From assembly GCA_030430075.1 (NCBI GenBank), contig JAUIGN010000043.1:1-64000 (forward strand): a stretch of 64,000 bases of DNA. Direction: 5' to 3'. This document shows positions 27,498-35,672 of this stretch, piece by piece. Made by a program: the position numbers and the translations under genes. Source of the DNA: a bacterium. Lineage in GTDB: Bacteria; Planctomycetota; Planctomycetia; Pirellulales; Pirellulaceae. The number at the start of each line of letters is the position of its first letter. The first letter of the stretch is position 1. Below the pieces are notes generated by a model. It searched no databases. It was not told the origin of the DNA and saw nothing but the letters and a program-made list of their open reading frames with translations.

Positions 27498-28768
27498 GCG
27501 TACCGACGATTAGCGATACATTTCTGCAGAACCAGGTCCACTCGATCCGGCGACAGTTTCCGGCGTTGGCCCGGAAGGTCAACGAACGGCCGGCCATCTA
27601 TCTGGACGGCCCCGCGGGCACGCAAGTTCCCCAGTCGGTCATCGATGCCATGGCGGATTACCTCCGCTACCGCAATGCGAACCATGGCGGCGTCTTCGTT
27701 ACCAGCCGCGAGAGCGACGCGATGTTGCACGAGGCGCACGCTGCCGCGGCCGACTTGTTGAACGCCGACGATGCGGATTGCGTCTTCTTCGGGCAGAACA
27801 TGACCTCGCTCACCTTCGCAATCTCTCGATCGCTGGCCCGGACCTGGAACCAGGACGACGAGATCGTGGTGACCCGCCTGGATCATGACGCGAACGTGTC
27901 GCCCTGGGTGATGGCAGCCGCAGACGCCGGGGCGACGGTCCGGTACGTGGCGATCGACAAGTCCGATTGCACGCTGGACCTCGACGACTTTCGCGCCAAG
28001 ATCAATGACCGGACGCGATTGGTCGCCGTCGGCTGCGCATCCAATGCCAGCGGATCCGTGAACGCCGTGCAGACGATCTGCGGTTGGGCCCGCGACGTGG
28101 GTGCCGTTTCATTCCTGGATGCCGTCCATTTCGCGCCGCACGTCCGCATCGACGTCACGGAGTTTGGCTGCGATTTCCTGGCCTGTTCCGCTTACAAGTT
28201 TTTCGGGCCGCACACGGGAATCATGTGGGGTCGCCGTGAGTTGCTCGAAGAACTGGTCGCCTACAAAGTCCGGCCCGCGCCGGATGACCTGCCGGGCAAG
28301 TGGATGACGGGCACCCAGAGTCACGAATCGATCGCCGGAACGCTGGCCGCCATCGAGTACCTGGCGGACCTGGGTCGCGAGGCAGCCGGCGACCATGGGT
28401 TGTCCCGGCGCGATGCGTTGTCCGCCGCCTATGCCGCGATTTCGGTGTACGAACGGCAACTTGTCCTTCACCTGCTGGAGGGCCTGGCCAGGATCGAAGC
28501 GGTCCGTGTGTGGGGCATCACGGACGCCGGGCGGGTTGCCGAACGATTGCCAACCGTCTCGATCACGCATGACCGGCTGACCGCAACCGAAGTCGCCCAG
28601 CACCTGGCAGAGCGGGGAATCTTCGTGTGGAACGGCAACTATTACGCACTGCAGCTCACCGAAACCCTGGGGCTGGAACCCGCTGGGATGGTGCGCATCG
28701 GTTTAACCCACTACAACACGATCGACGAAGTCGACCGTCTCTTGGAAGAGATCACCAAACTGCCATGA
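27494..28768 (+). CDS. Cysteine-desulfurase-like class V aminotransferase (VC1184-type)
   Basis: This 424-residue PLP enzyme has the Schiff-base Lys K235 in CSAYKFFGPH, the PLP-stacking region GQNMTSLTFAIS and the Asp in SFLDAVHFAPH (209). Its N-terminal pattern (IRRQFPAL ... YLDGPAGTQVPQSVIDAM) matches the VC1184 subfamily. In a true SufS/CsdA the loop near the C-terminus carries the persulfide Cys; the corresponding stretch here is GIFVWNGNYYALQL and has no Cys. It may therefore be a transaminase, lyase or sulfur enzyme with another mechanism. It overlaps both neighbours by four bases. Confidence 0.83.
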   Translation: MSVPTISDTFLQNQVHSIRRQFPALARKVNERPAIYLDGPAGTQVPQSVIDAMADYLRYRNANHGGVFVTSRESDAMLHEAHAAAADLLNADDADCVFFGQNMTSLTFAISRSLARTWNQDDEIVVTRLDHDANVSPWVMAAADAGATVRYVAIDKSDCTLDLDDFRAKINDRTRLVAVGCASNASGSVNAVQTICGWARDVGAVSFLDAVHFAPHVRIDVTEFGCDFLACSAYKFFGPHTGIMWGRRELLEELVAYKVRPAPDDLPGKWMTGTQSHESIAGTLAAIEYLADLGREAAGDHGLSRRDALSAAYAAISVYERQLVLHLLEGLARIEAVRVWGITDAGRVAERLPTVSITHDRLTATEVAQHLAERGIFVWNGNYYALQLTETLGLEPAGMVRIGLTHYNTIDEVDRLLEEITKLP

Positions 28769-29091
28769 GTGCCTACCCGACCCATCTGGAAATTGTCGAA
28801 CCGGCCCAATTGAAAATTGATTGGAGCGACGGGCAGCGGCGGCTGTATAGCTTCCGCGAACTGCGCGATCGCTGCCCGTGTGCGACTTGCCGTGAAAAGC
28901 GCAAGCAACCGCCCGCCATGTTGCCGGTCCTGACCGAAGCTGAGATGCAGCCGTTGCGCGTGCAGGGAATGAAGCCGGTCGGTAACTACGCGTACTCGAT
29001 CGATTTCAGTGACGGGCACGACACGGGCATCTACAGTTTCGAATTGCTGAGGGAGCTGGGCGACCTGGTCGAAGCCGGTAGCGACGCCTGA
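28765..29091 (+). CDS. DUF971 protein (Cys-rich small domain)
   Basis: The 108-residue protein is a stand-alone DUF971 domain, the fold found at the N-terminus of gamma-butyrobetaine hydroxylase. LKIDWSDGQRRLYSFRELRD precedes a metal-type motif CPCATC (Cys 37, 39, 42), and the C-terminal half carries NYAYSIDFSDGHDTGIYSFE. Such proteins often accompany Fe-S assembly genes and may bind zinc or iron. It is the third member of a fully overlapping operon with the PaaK-like ligase and the class V aminotransferase (ATGA overlap at 28765). Confidence 0.85.
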   Translation: MSAYPTHLEIVEPAQLKIDWSDGQRRLYSFRELRDRCPCATCREKRKQPPAMLPVLTEAEMQPLRVQGMKPVGNYAYSIDFSDGHDTGIYSFELLRELGDLVEAGSDA

Positions 29092-29220
29092 ACGGCAGCG
29101 CAAGACGGACCGGCGGCGCGAGAGCGGTGTCCGGTCGACCTCGCCGATTGTCCGCCAACGCGTCATGTTGGCGAGCCGCTGGACGCCATCTGCGATTCGA
29201 TGTCGGGTCGACGTTGCCAG

Positions 29221-30369
29221 CTACTCAACGTCTGCCGACCGACTGCTGACCCAGGAACCGTCGAGCCTCACGAATGTGATCCGTTGGTAAGCATCGCGTT
29301 CGAACAGCACCCCGATCTGACCGTCCGGGAGGGCTGCCAGGCTGGAATAGGCGGCCGACCCCGCATACAGGAGGCGCTGGTGCGGCCACGTGCGACCGTC
29401 GTCCTCGCTTTGCCGCAGCGTCAGCCGGCGGCGGCCGGAGGCGGATCCCGGATTACAAAACAGGAGGCGACCAGCGTTGCCCTCTCCGGCCCAGCGGTAC
29501 CGAATCATGCTGGCCTGGCAGACCGGTTCCACCAGTCGCTCGTCATCCGTGCACGCAGTCCAACTGAGACCGCCGTCCGTGCTGCTCGCGATCGCTCGGC
29601 ATTGCCGTCCGCGGTTGCTGCGCATGTTGAGCAGCAGCGCACCGCTCTCCAGTTCGACGATCGCACACTCGTTCATGAGAAAGTCGGTGGCTCCGCCGAT
29701 GTTCCAAGTGGCTCCATGATCGTCCGAGTAGATGACATGCGAGCGGCTCGATTTACGCCGGTCCGCAATCGAGGCCACCCGGTGATCGCAGGGAATGACC
29801 AGCCTGCCCGCGTACGGTCCACGCGTCAATTGGATTCCGTTCCCCGGTCCGGTCGCGTACCAGGTCCAATCCTCCCGCTTGACACTCGGCGTAATCACCC
29901 GCGGGGCAGACCAGCTTCGTCCTTCGTCGCTGCTGGACAGCAAGAGGACATCGTTATTGTTGCGCGTGACGGGCAGCCAGATGACGCCTGTCTGTCGATC
30001 GACGACCGGACATGGATTCCCGATGGTAATTGGCGCATCGCCGCCCTCCTCGTAGATCCGCTGCAGCGGCTGCCACGTTCGCCCGCCGTCATCACTCCGC
30101 CGCATCACCAGGTCGATATCGCCATCGTCTGCGCGGCCGGCCTTGCGGCCTTCGCAGATCGCCAGCAGGCCACCCTGTCTGGTGACAATGCAAGCCGGTA
30201 TCCGGTAGGTGTGGTATCCGTCCTGTCCGCTGATGAACAGGTCGACCAGTTCGGCGGCCGGTGGTTGCCCGGCACCTGCAGCCGGTACCTCCGCCAGTGC
30301 CTCCGGGGTGGCGAGCCAGCAGGCCGTAGCGATTAAACCCAAGGTGACCAGACCAGTCAGTGTTTTCAT
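29221..30369 (-). CDS. Exo-alpha-sialidase-like BNR-repeat protein, secreted
   Basis: The 382-residue exported protein (signal MKTLTGLVTLGLIATACWLA) has a six-bladed sialidase fold. The family Arg-Ile-Pro motif is YHTYRIPACIV (about 55), and Asp boxes S-x-D-x-G-x-[ST]-W occur at least five times (SDDGGRTW, SSDEGRSW, SDDHGATW, STDGGLSW, SEDDGRTW). A candidate catalytic Asp lies in RADDGDIDLV and a candidate Tyr in AAYSSLAAL. Likely it cleaves terminal sialic or related acids from glycans, though planctomycete members often act on other substrates. The start was set at the signal peptide ATG. Confidence 0.82.
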   Translation of the reverse strand: MKTLTGLVTLGLIATACWLATPEALAEVPAAGAGQPPAAELVDLFISGQDGYHTYRIPACIVTRQGGLLAICEGRKAGRADDGDIDLVMRRSDDGGRTWQPLQRIYEEGGDAPITIGNPCPVVDRQTGVIWLPVTRNNNDVLLLSSSDEGRSWSAPRVITPSVKREDWTWYATGPGNGIQLTRGPYAGRLVIPCDHRVASIADRRKSSRSHVIYSDDHGATWNIGGATDFLMNECAIVELESGALLLNMRSNRGRQCRAIASSTDGGLSWTACTDDERLVEPVCQASMIRYRWAGEGNAGRLLFCNPGSASGRRRLTLRQSEDDGRTWPHQRLLYAGSAAYSSLAALPDGQIGVLFERDAYQRITFVRLDGSWVSSRSADVE

Positions 30370-30411
30370 GATGCCGGTTCCAGTTGCCGTGCCGCAGGCG
30401 TGTTTTCGCGA

Positions 30412-30436
30412 TTCCGTAGGCCATGCTTTGCATGGC
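30412..30436 (+). repeat. TTCCGTAGG hairpin repeat, copy 2
   Basis: TTCCGTAGG is followed by a hairpin GCCATGC-TTT-GCATGGC. It lies between the sigma factor and sialidase genes (both minus strand). Relative to the other copies the second stem pair is C-G in place of T-A. Confidence 0.65.
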
Positions 30437-30467
30437 ATTCCGAAATTCCTTGGTGCTCTGGCCTGCC

Positions 30468-31076
30468 CTATTCCAGGATTTCCATTTCCAACAGTTTTTC
30501 CAATCGCTTGAGCGAGCGGGTCAACATCACACGGACCGCTCCGTCGGACCGAGCCAGTTTTTCTGCGATCTGTTTGGTCGGTAATTCTTCGACATACCGC
30601 ATCCGCAGCACCTCATTCTGCTCGGCCGATAACTGCTTCATCGCGGCCAGCAGTTGTTCTTCGCGTTGACCACGGGCGAACGCCTGGCTGGGCGTGGTCA
30701 GGCTGTTGACCAGCATGTCAATCAGAGCGGGGCTGGTTTCTGTTGCTCGGCCGCCCTGCAGGGCGACCTCGCGATTTGCGTCCCGCTTCTGCGCGCCGAA
30801 GTAGCGGCGATGCGCATCGACAACTCGGCGTTCGCAGACCTGATGGACCCAGGCCAGCGGATCGAGATGCTGATGATTGATGTCGGCAAAGGCTTTCACG
30901 CAGTGGACCACGGCCTCCTGGAGGACGTCGTCCGGCTCGACCTTTCGTTTCAGCCGGTCTCCCATTTGCCGCTGGACGACGGCCAGGAGGCGGGGACGTT
31001 CCGCCTCCAGCAATTGGGCCAGGGCTTGCTCGTCCCCCGTGCGAATTCGTGCGACCAAGTCAGCTTCATTCGTCAT
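30468..31076 (-). CDS. ECF-type RNA polymerase sigma factor
   Basis: The 202-residue sigma-70 family protein has region 2 (LVARIRTGDEQALAQLLEAE ... KVEPDDVLQEAVVHCVKAF, about 5-70) and region 4 (LSAEQNEVLRMRYVEELPTK ... AVRVMLTRSLKRLEKLL, about 150-198) with its helix-turn-helix. It belongs with planctomycete ECF factors whose genes sit next to Ser/Thr kinases (ECF-STK groups) and that are thought to be activated by phosphorylation instead of an anti-sigma factor. The kinase gene is divergent and starts within 100 bp. The start at 31076 (MTNEADL) was chosen over 31214. Confidence 0.88.
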   Translation of the reverse strand: MTNEADLVARIRTGDEQALAQLLEAERPRLLAVVQRQMGDRLKRKVEPDDVLQEAVVHCVKAFADINHQHLDPLAWVHQVCERRVVDAHRRYFGAQKRDANREVALQGGRATETSPALIDMLVNSLTTPSQAFARGQREEQLLAAMKQLSAEQNEVLRMRYVEELPTKQIAEKLARSDGAVRVMLTRSLKRLEKLLEMEILE

Positions 31077-31170
31077 GCCGAGCTCCGGCCATGGTAAATT
31101 GAGAAGCGGCTGCCCAACTTGCGGCCTCGGTGCCCCAACCGTCCGACGTTTCTCGTTCCAGGATTCTGCC

Positions 31171-33438
31171 TTGACTGATCCGGCCAGCGTATCGCATTCC
31201 GAGGACCGAGCCAAGCGCGAGGCGGGCGACAGCGACCAGGACTGGACGGTCCTGGCCGGCCATGTGGGCGAGTTCTGTGAGGCCTGGGAGGCGTCGGAAA
31301 CGCTGCCGATCCTGGGCGATTTCGCCCCGCACGAGGCCTGCGCCCTGCGGCGGCTGGCGTTGATCGAGTTGGTGAAGATCGATCTCGAGAATCGATGGCA
31401 ACGCCAGCTCGAACCGCAACGGATTGAATGGTACCTCGAACAACACCAGGAACTCGTCGAGGCCGATGGGGGCGTACCAAATGATTTGATCTACGAGGAG
31501 TATCACGTCCGTCGCCAATGTGGAGACGCGGTCGGTCCGGACGAGTACGTTCGGCGCTTTCCCGCTCAAGCGGCTGCCATTTGCAGATTGCTGGGAGACC
31601 ATGCTGCCGAATCGACGTCATTGTTCGCGGGCGACGTCGTGCAGCCGAAGGAGTTCGGCGACTCAATCGATGACTTCGATTTGATCACCAAGCTGGGCAA
31701 AGGGGCGTTCGGCAGTGTCTTCCTGGCGCGGCAGCGATCGCTCCAACGGCTCGTCGCCCTGAAGATCACGGCGACACGCAGTTTCGAAGCGCAGACACTC
31801 GCCCAGCTCGACCATCCACACATTGTACGCGTTCACGATGAACGCAATTTGCCGGAACGCGGATTGCGGCTGCTCTACATGCAGTACGTGGCCGGTACGT
31901 CGCTCGATCAACTCGTCGCCGCCGCCCAGGAACGGCCACCCGATCAATGGTCGGGGGCGCTGATGGTGGAAACGCTAAACACGCAACTCGGCGCGCGGGG
32001 TGAAACGGCATTTTGCGAGCGGCGGTTGTCCGACGCGTCATGGACCGATGTTGTTTGCCGGTTGGGAATCCAACTCGCCAGTGCACTCGACTACGCCCAC
32101 GGTCAGGGCGTGTTGCATCGTGACGTAAAGCCGGCGAACATCCTGCTGGATGCGGGGGGATCGTCCAGGTTGGTCGATTTCAACATCAGCTATTGTTCGA
32201 AGTTGGACGGTGTTACCCCGGCCGCCTATTTTGGCGGCAGCCTGGCTTACATGTCACCCGAGCAAATGTTGGCCTGCCACCCGGAGGAGGCGAGCGAACC
32301 GGGCGACCTGGATGCTCGGAGCGACGTCTATTCTTTGGCCGTCGTACTCTGGGAACTACTATCCGGGCGCCGTCCCTATGATGACAAAACGGTGAACGCC
32401 AGTTGGCCGCGGACGCTGGAGGCTGCCACGGCCCGCCGTGCCGAGCCGCCGGATGCCGGTCCGCTCGTCGATCTGCCGTTTGACGAATTGAGCGCGGTTA
32501 CGGACGTCTTGCAGCGTTGCCTGCACGCCGATCCTGCCAACCGCATTCCTTCGGCTTCGGAAATGGCGCGGCAACTTCGCCTCTGCCTCGAACCAGCGAC
32601 CCGCGAGCTGCTCGAGCCGCGACGAAACCTGTTTCGCCAGGTCCTCCTGCGTTGGCCTTTGTTCGTGCTCCTGCTATTCGTCTTGCTGCCCAATGTCGCG
32701 GCGGGCGTCTTCAACTTCGTGTACAACGATCTTGAGATCATGCGCCAGTTTCCCCAGGCCCAAGACGTCTTTTGGCGAACGCAACTCGTCATCAATGGGA
32801 CAGCGTTTCCGATCGGCCTGCTGATCTGTGCCCTGGTTGCGTGGCCGGTTGCGGCGGCATGTCGGTCGGCCTCCACATCTGCAGCGTCCAGCGAACGGGC
32901 ACGGCAACGGTCGTTGTTGCTGGGACACTGGGGCGCCCTGTTGGGAATTCTGGAATGGATCCTGGCCGGGATCGCCTACCCGGTAGCAATCTACCTGGCG
33001 GGTATCTCCCTCACGCCGCATCATGGCCTGCACTTCTTCACGTCTCTGGCACTTTGCGGGATGATTGCGGCGACCTATCCTTTCTTCTTGATTACGGCAG
33101 CCTGCGTACTGCACATCTATCCGCGAATGGTTGCCGACTCTGATACTTCGCTCGCCGAGATCGACACGCTGCGGCGTACCCAACGGCGAACCCGACCCTA
33201 CTTGGCGCTCGCGGCAATCCTGCCGCTGGCCGGAATCACGTTACTGGTGATGCTGGGGCAGGCCCAAAACCGGTTCGCCCTGGCCGTGCTCAGCCTCGGC
33301 GGGTTGCTCGGCTTCCTCTGGGTTTTCTGGCAAGCGGGACGCATTCAGGGGGCCATCGGATTGTTGATCGACTACATCGAATCGATGAACGAGCCGCTGG
33401 AATTTCTGGCGGACCGGCCGGTCCGCCAGCGCCGCTGA
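31171..33438 (+). CDS. Membrane Ser/Thr protein kinase, sigma-factor partner
   Basis: The product of about 755 residues has an N-terminal helical part (1-165), a kinase domain (about 168-455) and a C-terminal membrane region with about six helices (from about 490). Kinase marks are the Gly loop LGKGAFGSVFLAR, ALKI Lys, HRDVKPANILLD catalytic loop, and YMSPEQM. The DFG motif is DFN (LVDFNISY), which occurs in planctomycete kinases. The start is uncertain. TTG at 31171 gives no overlap with the sigma factor gene; an in-frame ATG at 31075 would overlap that gene's start codon on the other strand. The likely role is to phosphorylate the sigma factor in response to an envelope signal. Confidence 0.82.
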   Translation: MTDPASVSHSEDRAKREAGDSDQDWTVLAGHVGEFCEAWEASETLPILGDFAPHEACALRRLALIELVKIDLENRWQRQLEPQRIEWYLEQHQELVEADGGVPNDLIYEEYHVRRQCGDAVGPDEYVRRFPAQAAAICRLLGDHAAESTSLFAGDVVQPKEFGDSIDDFDLITKLGKGAFGSVFLARQRSLQRLVALKITATRSFEAQTLAQLDHPHIVRVHDERNLPERGLRLLYMQYVAGTSLDQLVAAAQERPPDQWSGALMVETLNTQLGARGETAFCERRLSDASWTDVVCRLGIQLASALDYAHGQGVLHRDVKPANILLDAGGSSRLVDFNISYCSKLDGVTPAAYFGGSLAYMSPEQMLACHPEEASEPGDLDARSDVYSLAVVLWELLSGRRPYDDKTVNASWPRTLEAATARRAEPPDAGPLVDLPFDELSAVTDVLQRCLHADPANRIPSASEMARQLRLCLEPATRELLEPRRNLFRQVLLRWPLFVLLLFVLLPNVAAGVFNFVYNDLEIMRQFPQAQDVFWRTQLVINGTAFPIGLLICALVAWPVAAACRSASTSAASSERARQRSLLLGHWGALLGILEWILAGIAYPVAIYLAGISLTPHHGLHFFTSLALCGMIAATYPFFLITAACVLHIYPRMVADSDTSLAEIDTLRRTQRRTRPYLALAAILPLAGITLLVMLGQAQNRFALAVLSLGGLLGFLWVFWQAGRIQGAIGLLIDYIESMNEPLEFLADRPVRQRR

Positions 33439-33463
33439 AACGGTACGTCGTGTGGCGGAATTG

Positions 33464-33632
33464 ACGGGATGGGTGTGCGCCGTTGGCTGGTGTGAGCCGT
33501 TGACTGATGTGCGCGTGGGTCGCTGCTGATGTGTTGTGCGAGGGCCTCTGGTGATGTGTTGTGTTGTGCAGTGATGTGCAGTGTTGTGCAGTGCAGTGCA
33601 GTGATGTGATGTGATGTGATGTGATGTGCGCC
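33464..33632. repeat. GT-rich low-complexity stretch with microsatellites
   Basis: A run of short GT-rich motifs includes GTTGTGCAGTGATGTGCAGT, three GCAGT units and five GTGAT units near 33600-33628. No coding potential is visible on either strand beyond ORF shadows. Confidence 0.7.
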
Positions 33633-33640
33633 GGGCTCTT

Positions 33641-34073
33641 GTGGCGCGCTGTGCGCGGGTCTCTCGACCCCGCACTCGCGATGACCGCCAGGTCTCCCCC
33701 CCAGGCGCCGAGTTCGGCGAACCTTCCGTGATGTCGGTGAGACCTGCGGTCGGCGGTTTCGGCGAGGTCAGAGACCTGCGCCGAGCCCCAAGCTTGCGCC
33801 CTGCGCCGAGCCCCATACGGGCGCCCTGCGCCGAGCCCTCCGGCAGCGACCCGCGTGGCGCGCTGTGCGCGGGTCTCTCGACCCCGCACTCGCGATGACC
33901 GCCAGGTCTCCCCTCCCAGGCGCCGAGTTCGGCAAACCTTCCGCGATGTCGGTGAGACCTGCGGTCGGCGGTTTCGGCGAGGTCAGAGACCTGCGCCGAG
34001 CCCCATACGAGCGCCCTGCGCCGAGCCCGATACGAGCGCCCTGCGCCGAGCCCTCCGGCAGCGACCCGCGTAT
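33641..34073. repeat. 214-bp tandem duplication carrying inverted GAGACC elements and a 25-bp array
   Basis: Two copies, 33641-33854 and 33855 to about 34073, start with GTGGCGCGCTGTGCGCGG. Each holds a minus-oriented GAGACC-like element (from 33653 and 33867), a plus-oriented element (33739-33786 and 33954-34001) and a tail of 25-bp units with the motif CTGCGCCGAGCCC; in copy 2 the units begin at 33991, 34016 and 34041. One base differs in the C-run (C7 against C4-T-C3), giving a one-base length difference. The rest of the gap to 34270 has no gene. Confidence 0.8.
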
Positions 34074-34270
34074 CGTCTCGTGTCAGGGACCTGCATGGGG
34101 GAACGGGCCTGAAAACAGCGGGCAACGGGTGCGGCAAAAAAAGTGTGTAACAAATCGCGACGGTTGACGCTGAGCCCTGTAGGCAGGCGAGCGACCTGCA
34201 AGACGGCAAACAAGAACGCCATGTTGGACAGGCCGTCGACCACACACTTGAAACGACAGGAGACAAACCG

Positions 34271-35410
34271 ATGAAACTCACCATCCGCACCGTTGTCCTT
34301 TTGGTTCTCTTCGGCAGCTTTTTCTCGATGAACGTCGAGGCCAAAGATCGCGGCGGATCGTCCCGTTCGCGCCAATCAAGGTCTTCGCGCAGCAGTCTTG
34401 CAAGCTCGCGTTCGGGAAGTCGGCCGACAGCCTCTCGCAATCACCGTGCACCCACTCGGCGGCCGACGGTCAGCCACGGGGCGCCCCGCCCCCGCCCCTC
34501 GACTGGTGGCGGTTCGCCGCGACCCCGTCCCGCGGCTGGTACCTCCACGCCGCGTCCCCGACCAACGGTCGGCACGACTCGGCCCCGTCCGTCGGCTGGC
34601 GTCGGTACCCCGCGTCCTCGTCCGACCGTCGGCAACCCGCGACCTCGGCCGACGACAGGCGTCGGCGCCCCGCGACCTCGCCCGACCGTCGGCACCCCGC
34701 GCCCTCGTCCCACGACCGGCGTCGGCACTCCGCGTCCTCGCCCGACCGTCGGCACCCCGCGCCCTCGTCCCACGACCGGCGTCGGCACCCCGCGTCCTCG
34801 CCCGACGGTCGGTGCCCCTCGGCCCCGCCCGACGACAGGTACCGGCGCCCCGCGCCCTCGTCCAACTCGACCCCGTCCCTTCCCGCCGCTGAATCCGGGA
34901 ACGGGCAACGGTCACCACGGCAACGGTCACCACGGCAACGGTCACCACGGCAACGGTCACCACGGCAACCGTCACCACAACCGTCCCTGGTGTGCGACCA
35001 AACCGGCCCATTGCTGGTGGTGGTTCAACTACTGCACACCGCTGCGAAACTGCCGTCCTGTCGACTACCTCCACTGCGACTACCTGTATACGACTTCGAC
35101 CTATCAAGGGCCCGGCGGCGTGGTTATCGAGGACGCTCGCTGGTACCTGGGAGTCCGCGGCATGGTGTTGCCCGGCAAGGGCCTTGGGATCGACACGGTT
35201 GAAGCAGAATCACCGGCGGCATTGGCTGGGCTCGAGTCCGGCATGATCGTGACGAAATGCAATGGACGGTCGATTGTCGACGACGTGACGTTCGCTGATG
35301 CGATTGCCGCGTCGGGCGGCGTCCTGGAGCTGGAGTTGCTTGCGAAAGCTGATGGGCAACCGCTCGTGGCGACCGTGCAAATGACACGGATCGCTGTAGC
35401 CAGCTTCTAA
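34271..35410 (+). CDS. Secreted Pro/Arg-repeat protein with C-terminal PDZ domain
   Basis: The 379-residue product starts with a signal peptide (MKLTIRTVVLLVLFGSFFSM) and then a basic Ser/Arg stretch. Residues about 66-210 are repeats of the type TPRPRPTVG and TPRPRPTTGVG. Residues about 210-240 contain five GNGHH-like units. A Cys/Trp-rich segment (WCATKPAHCWWWFNYC) follows, then a PDZ domain at about 285-375 (GLGIDTVEAESPAALAGLES, LELELLAK). The repeat region is probably disordered and highly positive, so it could bind polyanions; the PDZ domain probably binds peptide C-termini. Similar low-complexity PDZ proteins occur in planctomycetes. A terminator follows. Confidence 0.78.
   Translation: MKLTIRTVVLLVLFGSFFSMNVEAKDRGGSSRSRQSRSSRSSLASSRSGSRPTASRNHRAPTRRPTVSHGAPRPRPSTGGGSPRPRPAAGTSTPRPRPTVGTTRPRPSAGVGTPRPRPTVGNPRPRPTTGVGAPRPRPTVGTPRPRPTTGVGTPRPRPTVGTPRPRPTTGVGTPRPRPTVGAPRPRPTTGTGAPRPRPTRPRPFPPLNPGTGNGHHGNGHHGNGHHGNGHHGNRHHNRPWCATKPAHCWWWFNYCTPLRNCRPVDYLHCDYLYTTSTYQGPGGVVIEDARWYLGVRGMVLPGKGLGIDTVEAESPAALAGLESGMIVTKCNGRSIVDDVTFADAIAASGGVLELELLAKADGQPLVATVQMTRIAVASF
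34681..34800 (+). repeat. Near-identical 60-bp tandem repeat inside the PDZ gene
   Basis: Positions 34681-34740 and 34741-34800 are identical except at one base (T at 34729, C at 34789). The unit starts CCCGACCGTCGGCACCCCGC and encodes 20 residues, keeping the frame. Diverged copies surround it. Confidence 0.85.
34904..34978 (+). repeat. 15-bp tandem repeat (GNGHH units)
   Basis: Five units of GGCAACGGTCACCAC run from 34904 to 34978, each encoding a Gly-Asn-Gly-His-His-type pentapeptide; the last has CC in place of CG. The four complete units are identical in DNA. Confidence 0.85.
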
Positions 35411-35433
35411 CGGGTGGCGGCCAACTGATGTGG

Positions 35434-35470
35434 AAACGCCTGGCGGGCCGGCTGGCTTGGCCAGGCGTTT
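35434..35470 (+). terminator. Intrinsic terminator after the PDZ gene
   Basis: An 11-bp stem AAACGCCTGGC (35434-35444) pairs with GCCAGGCGTTT (35460-35470) across a 15-base loop. T-rich sequence follows (TCCGTTTCTT), and the hairpin lies 24-60 bp past the stop codon of the PDZ-domain gene. Confidence 0.75.
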
Positions 35471-35636
35471 TCCGTTTCTTGTCCCTCCGCGTCAACTCGT
35501 TATCCCGGATGATTCATGAACCAGCGACGATTCAGTGCCGATTGCGGTGCCGCAATCGTTTGTGGAGAACTTGCCCAGTGCGCCGCGCACCTCGGCTAGG
35601 ACGCGTTGCCGCCCGGTTTGCTCTGCTATCCACGGA

Positions 35637-35668
35637 ACCGGGGCTAACGCCCAACGGCTGATGAATCA
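35637..35668 (+). repeat. GGCTAACGCC dispersed repeat, distant copy
   Basis: Positions 35637-35668 contain CGGGGCTAACGCCC and AACGGCTGATGAATC, matching the pair at 81-137. It sits between the PDZ gene terminator and the end of the minus-strand membrane protein gene. Confidence 0.6.
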
Positions 35669-35672
35669 TCCG

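Noticed and set aside
33241..34440. 399-codon minus-strand frame across the repeat region
   Set aside because: It consists of translated tandem repeats and antisense kinase sequence, with no RBS or domain.
34376..35107. Long minus-strand frames with GRGRGVPT-type repeats
   Set aside because: Mirror image of the Pro/Arg repeat on the plus strand; no start or RBS support, and the plus-strand gene has a signal peptide and PDZ domain.
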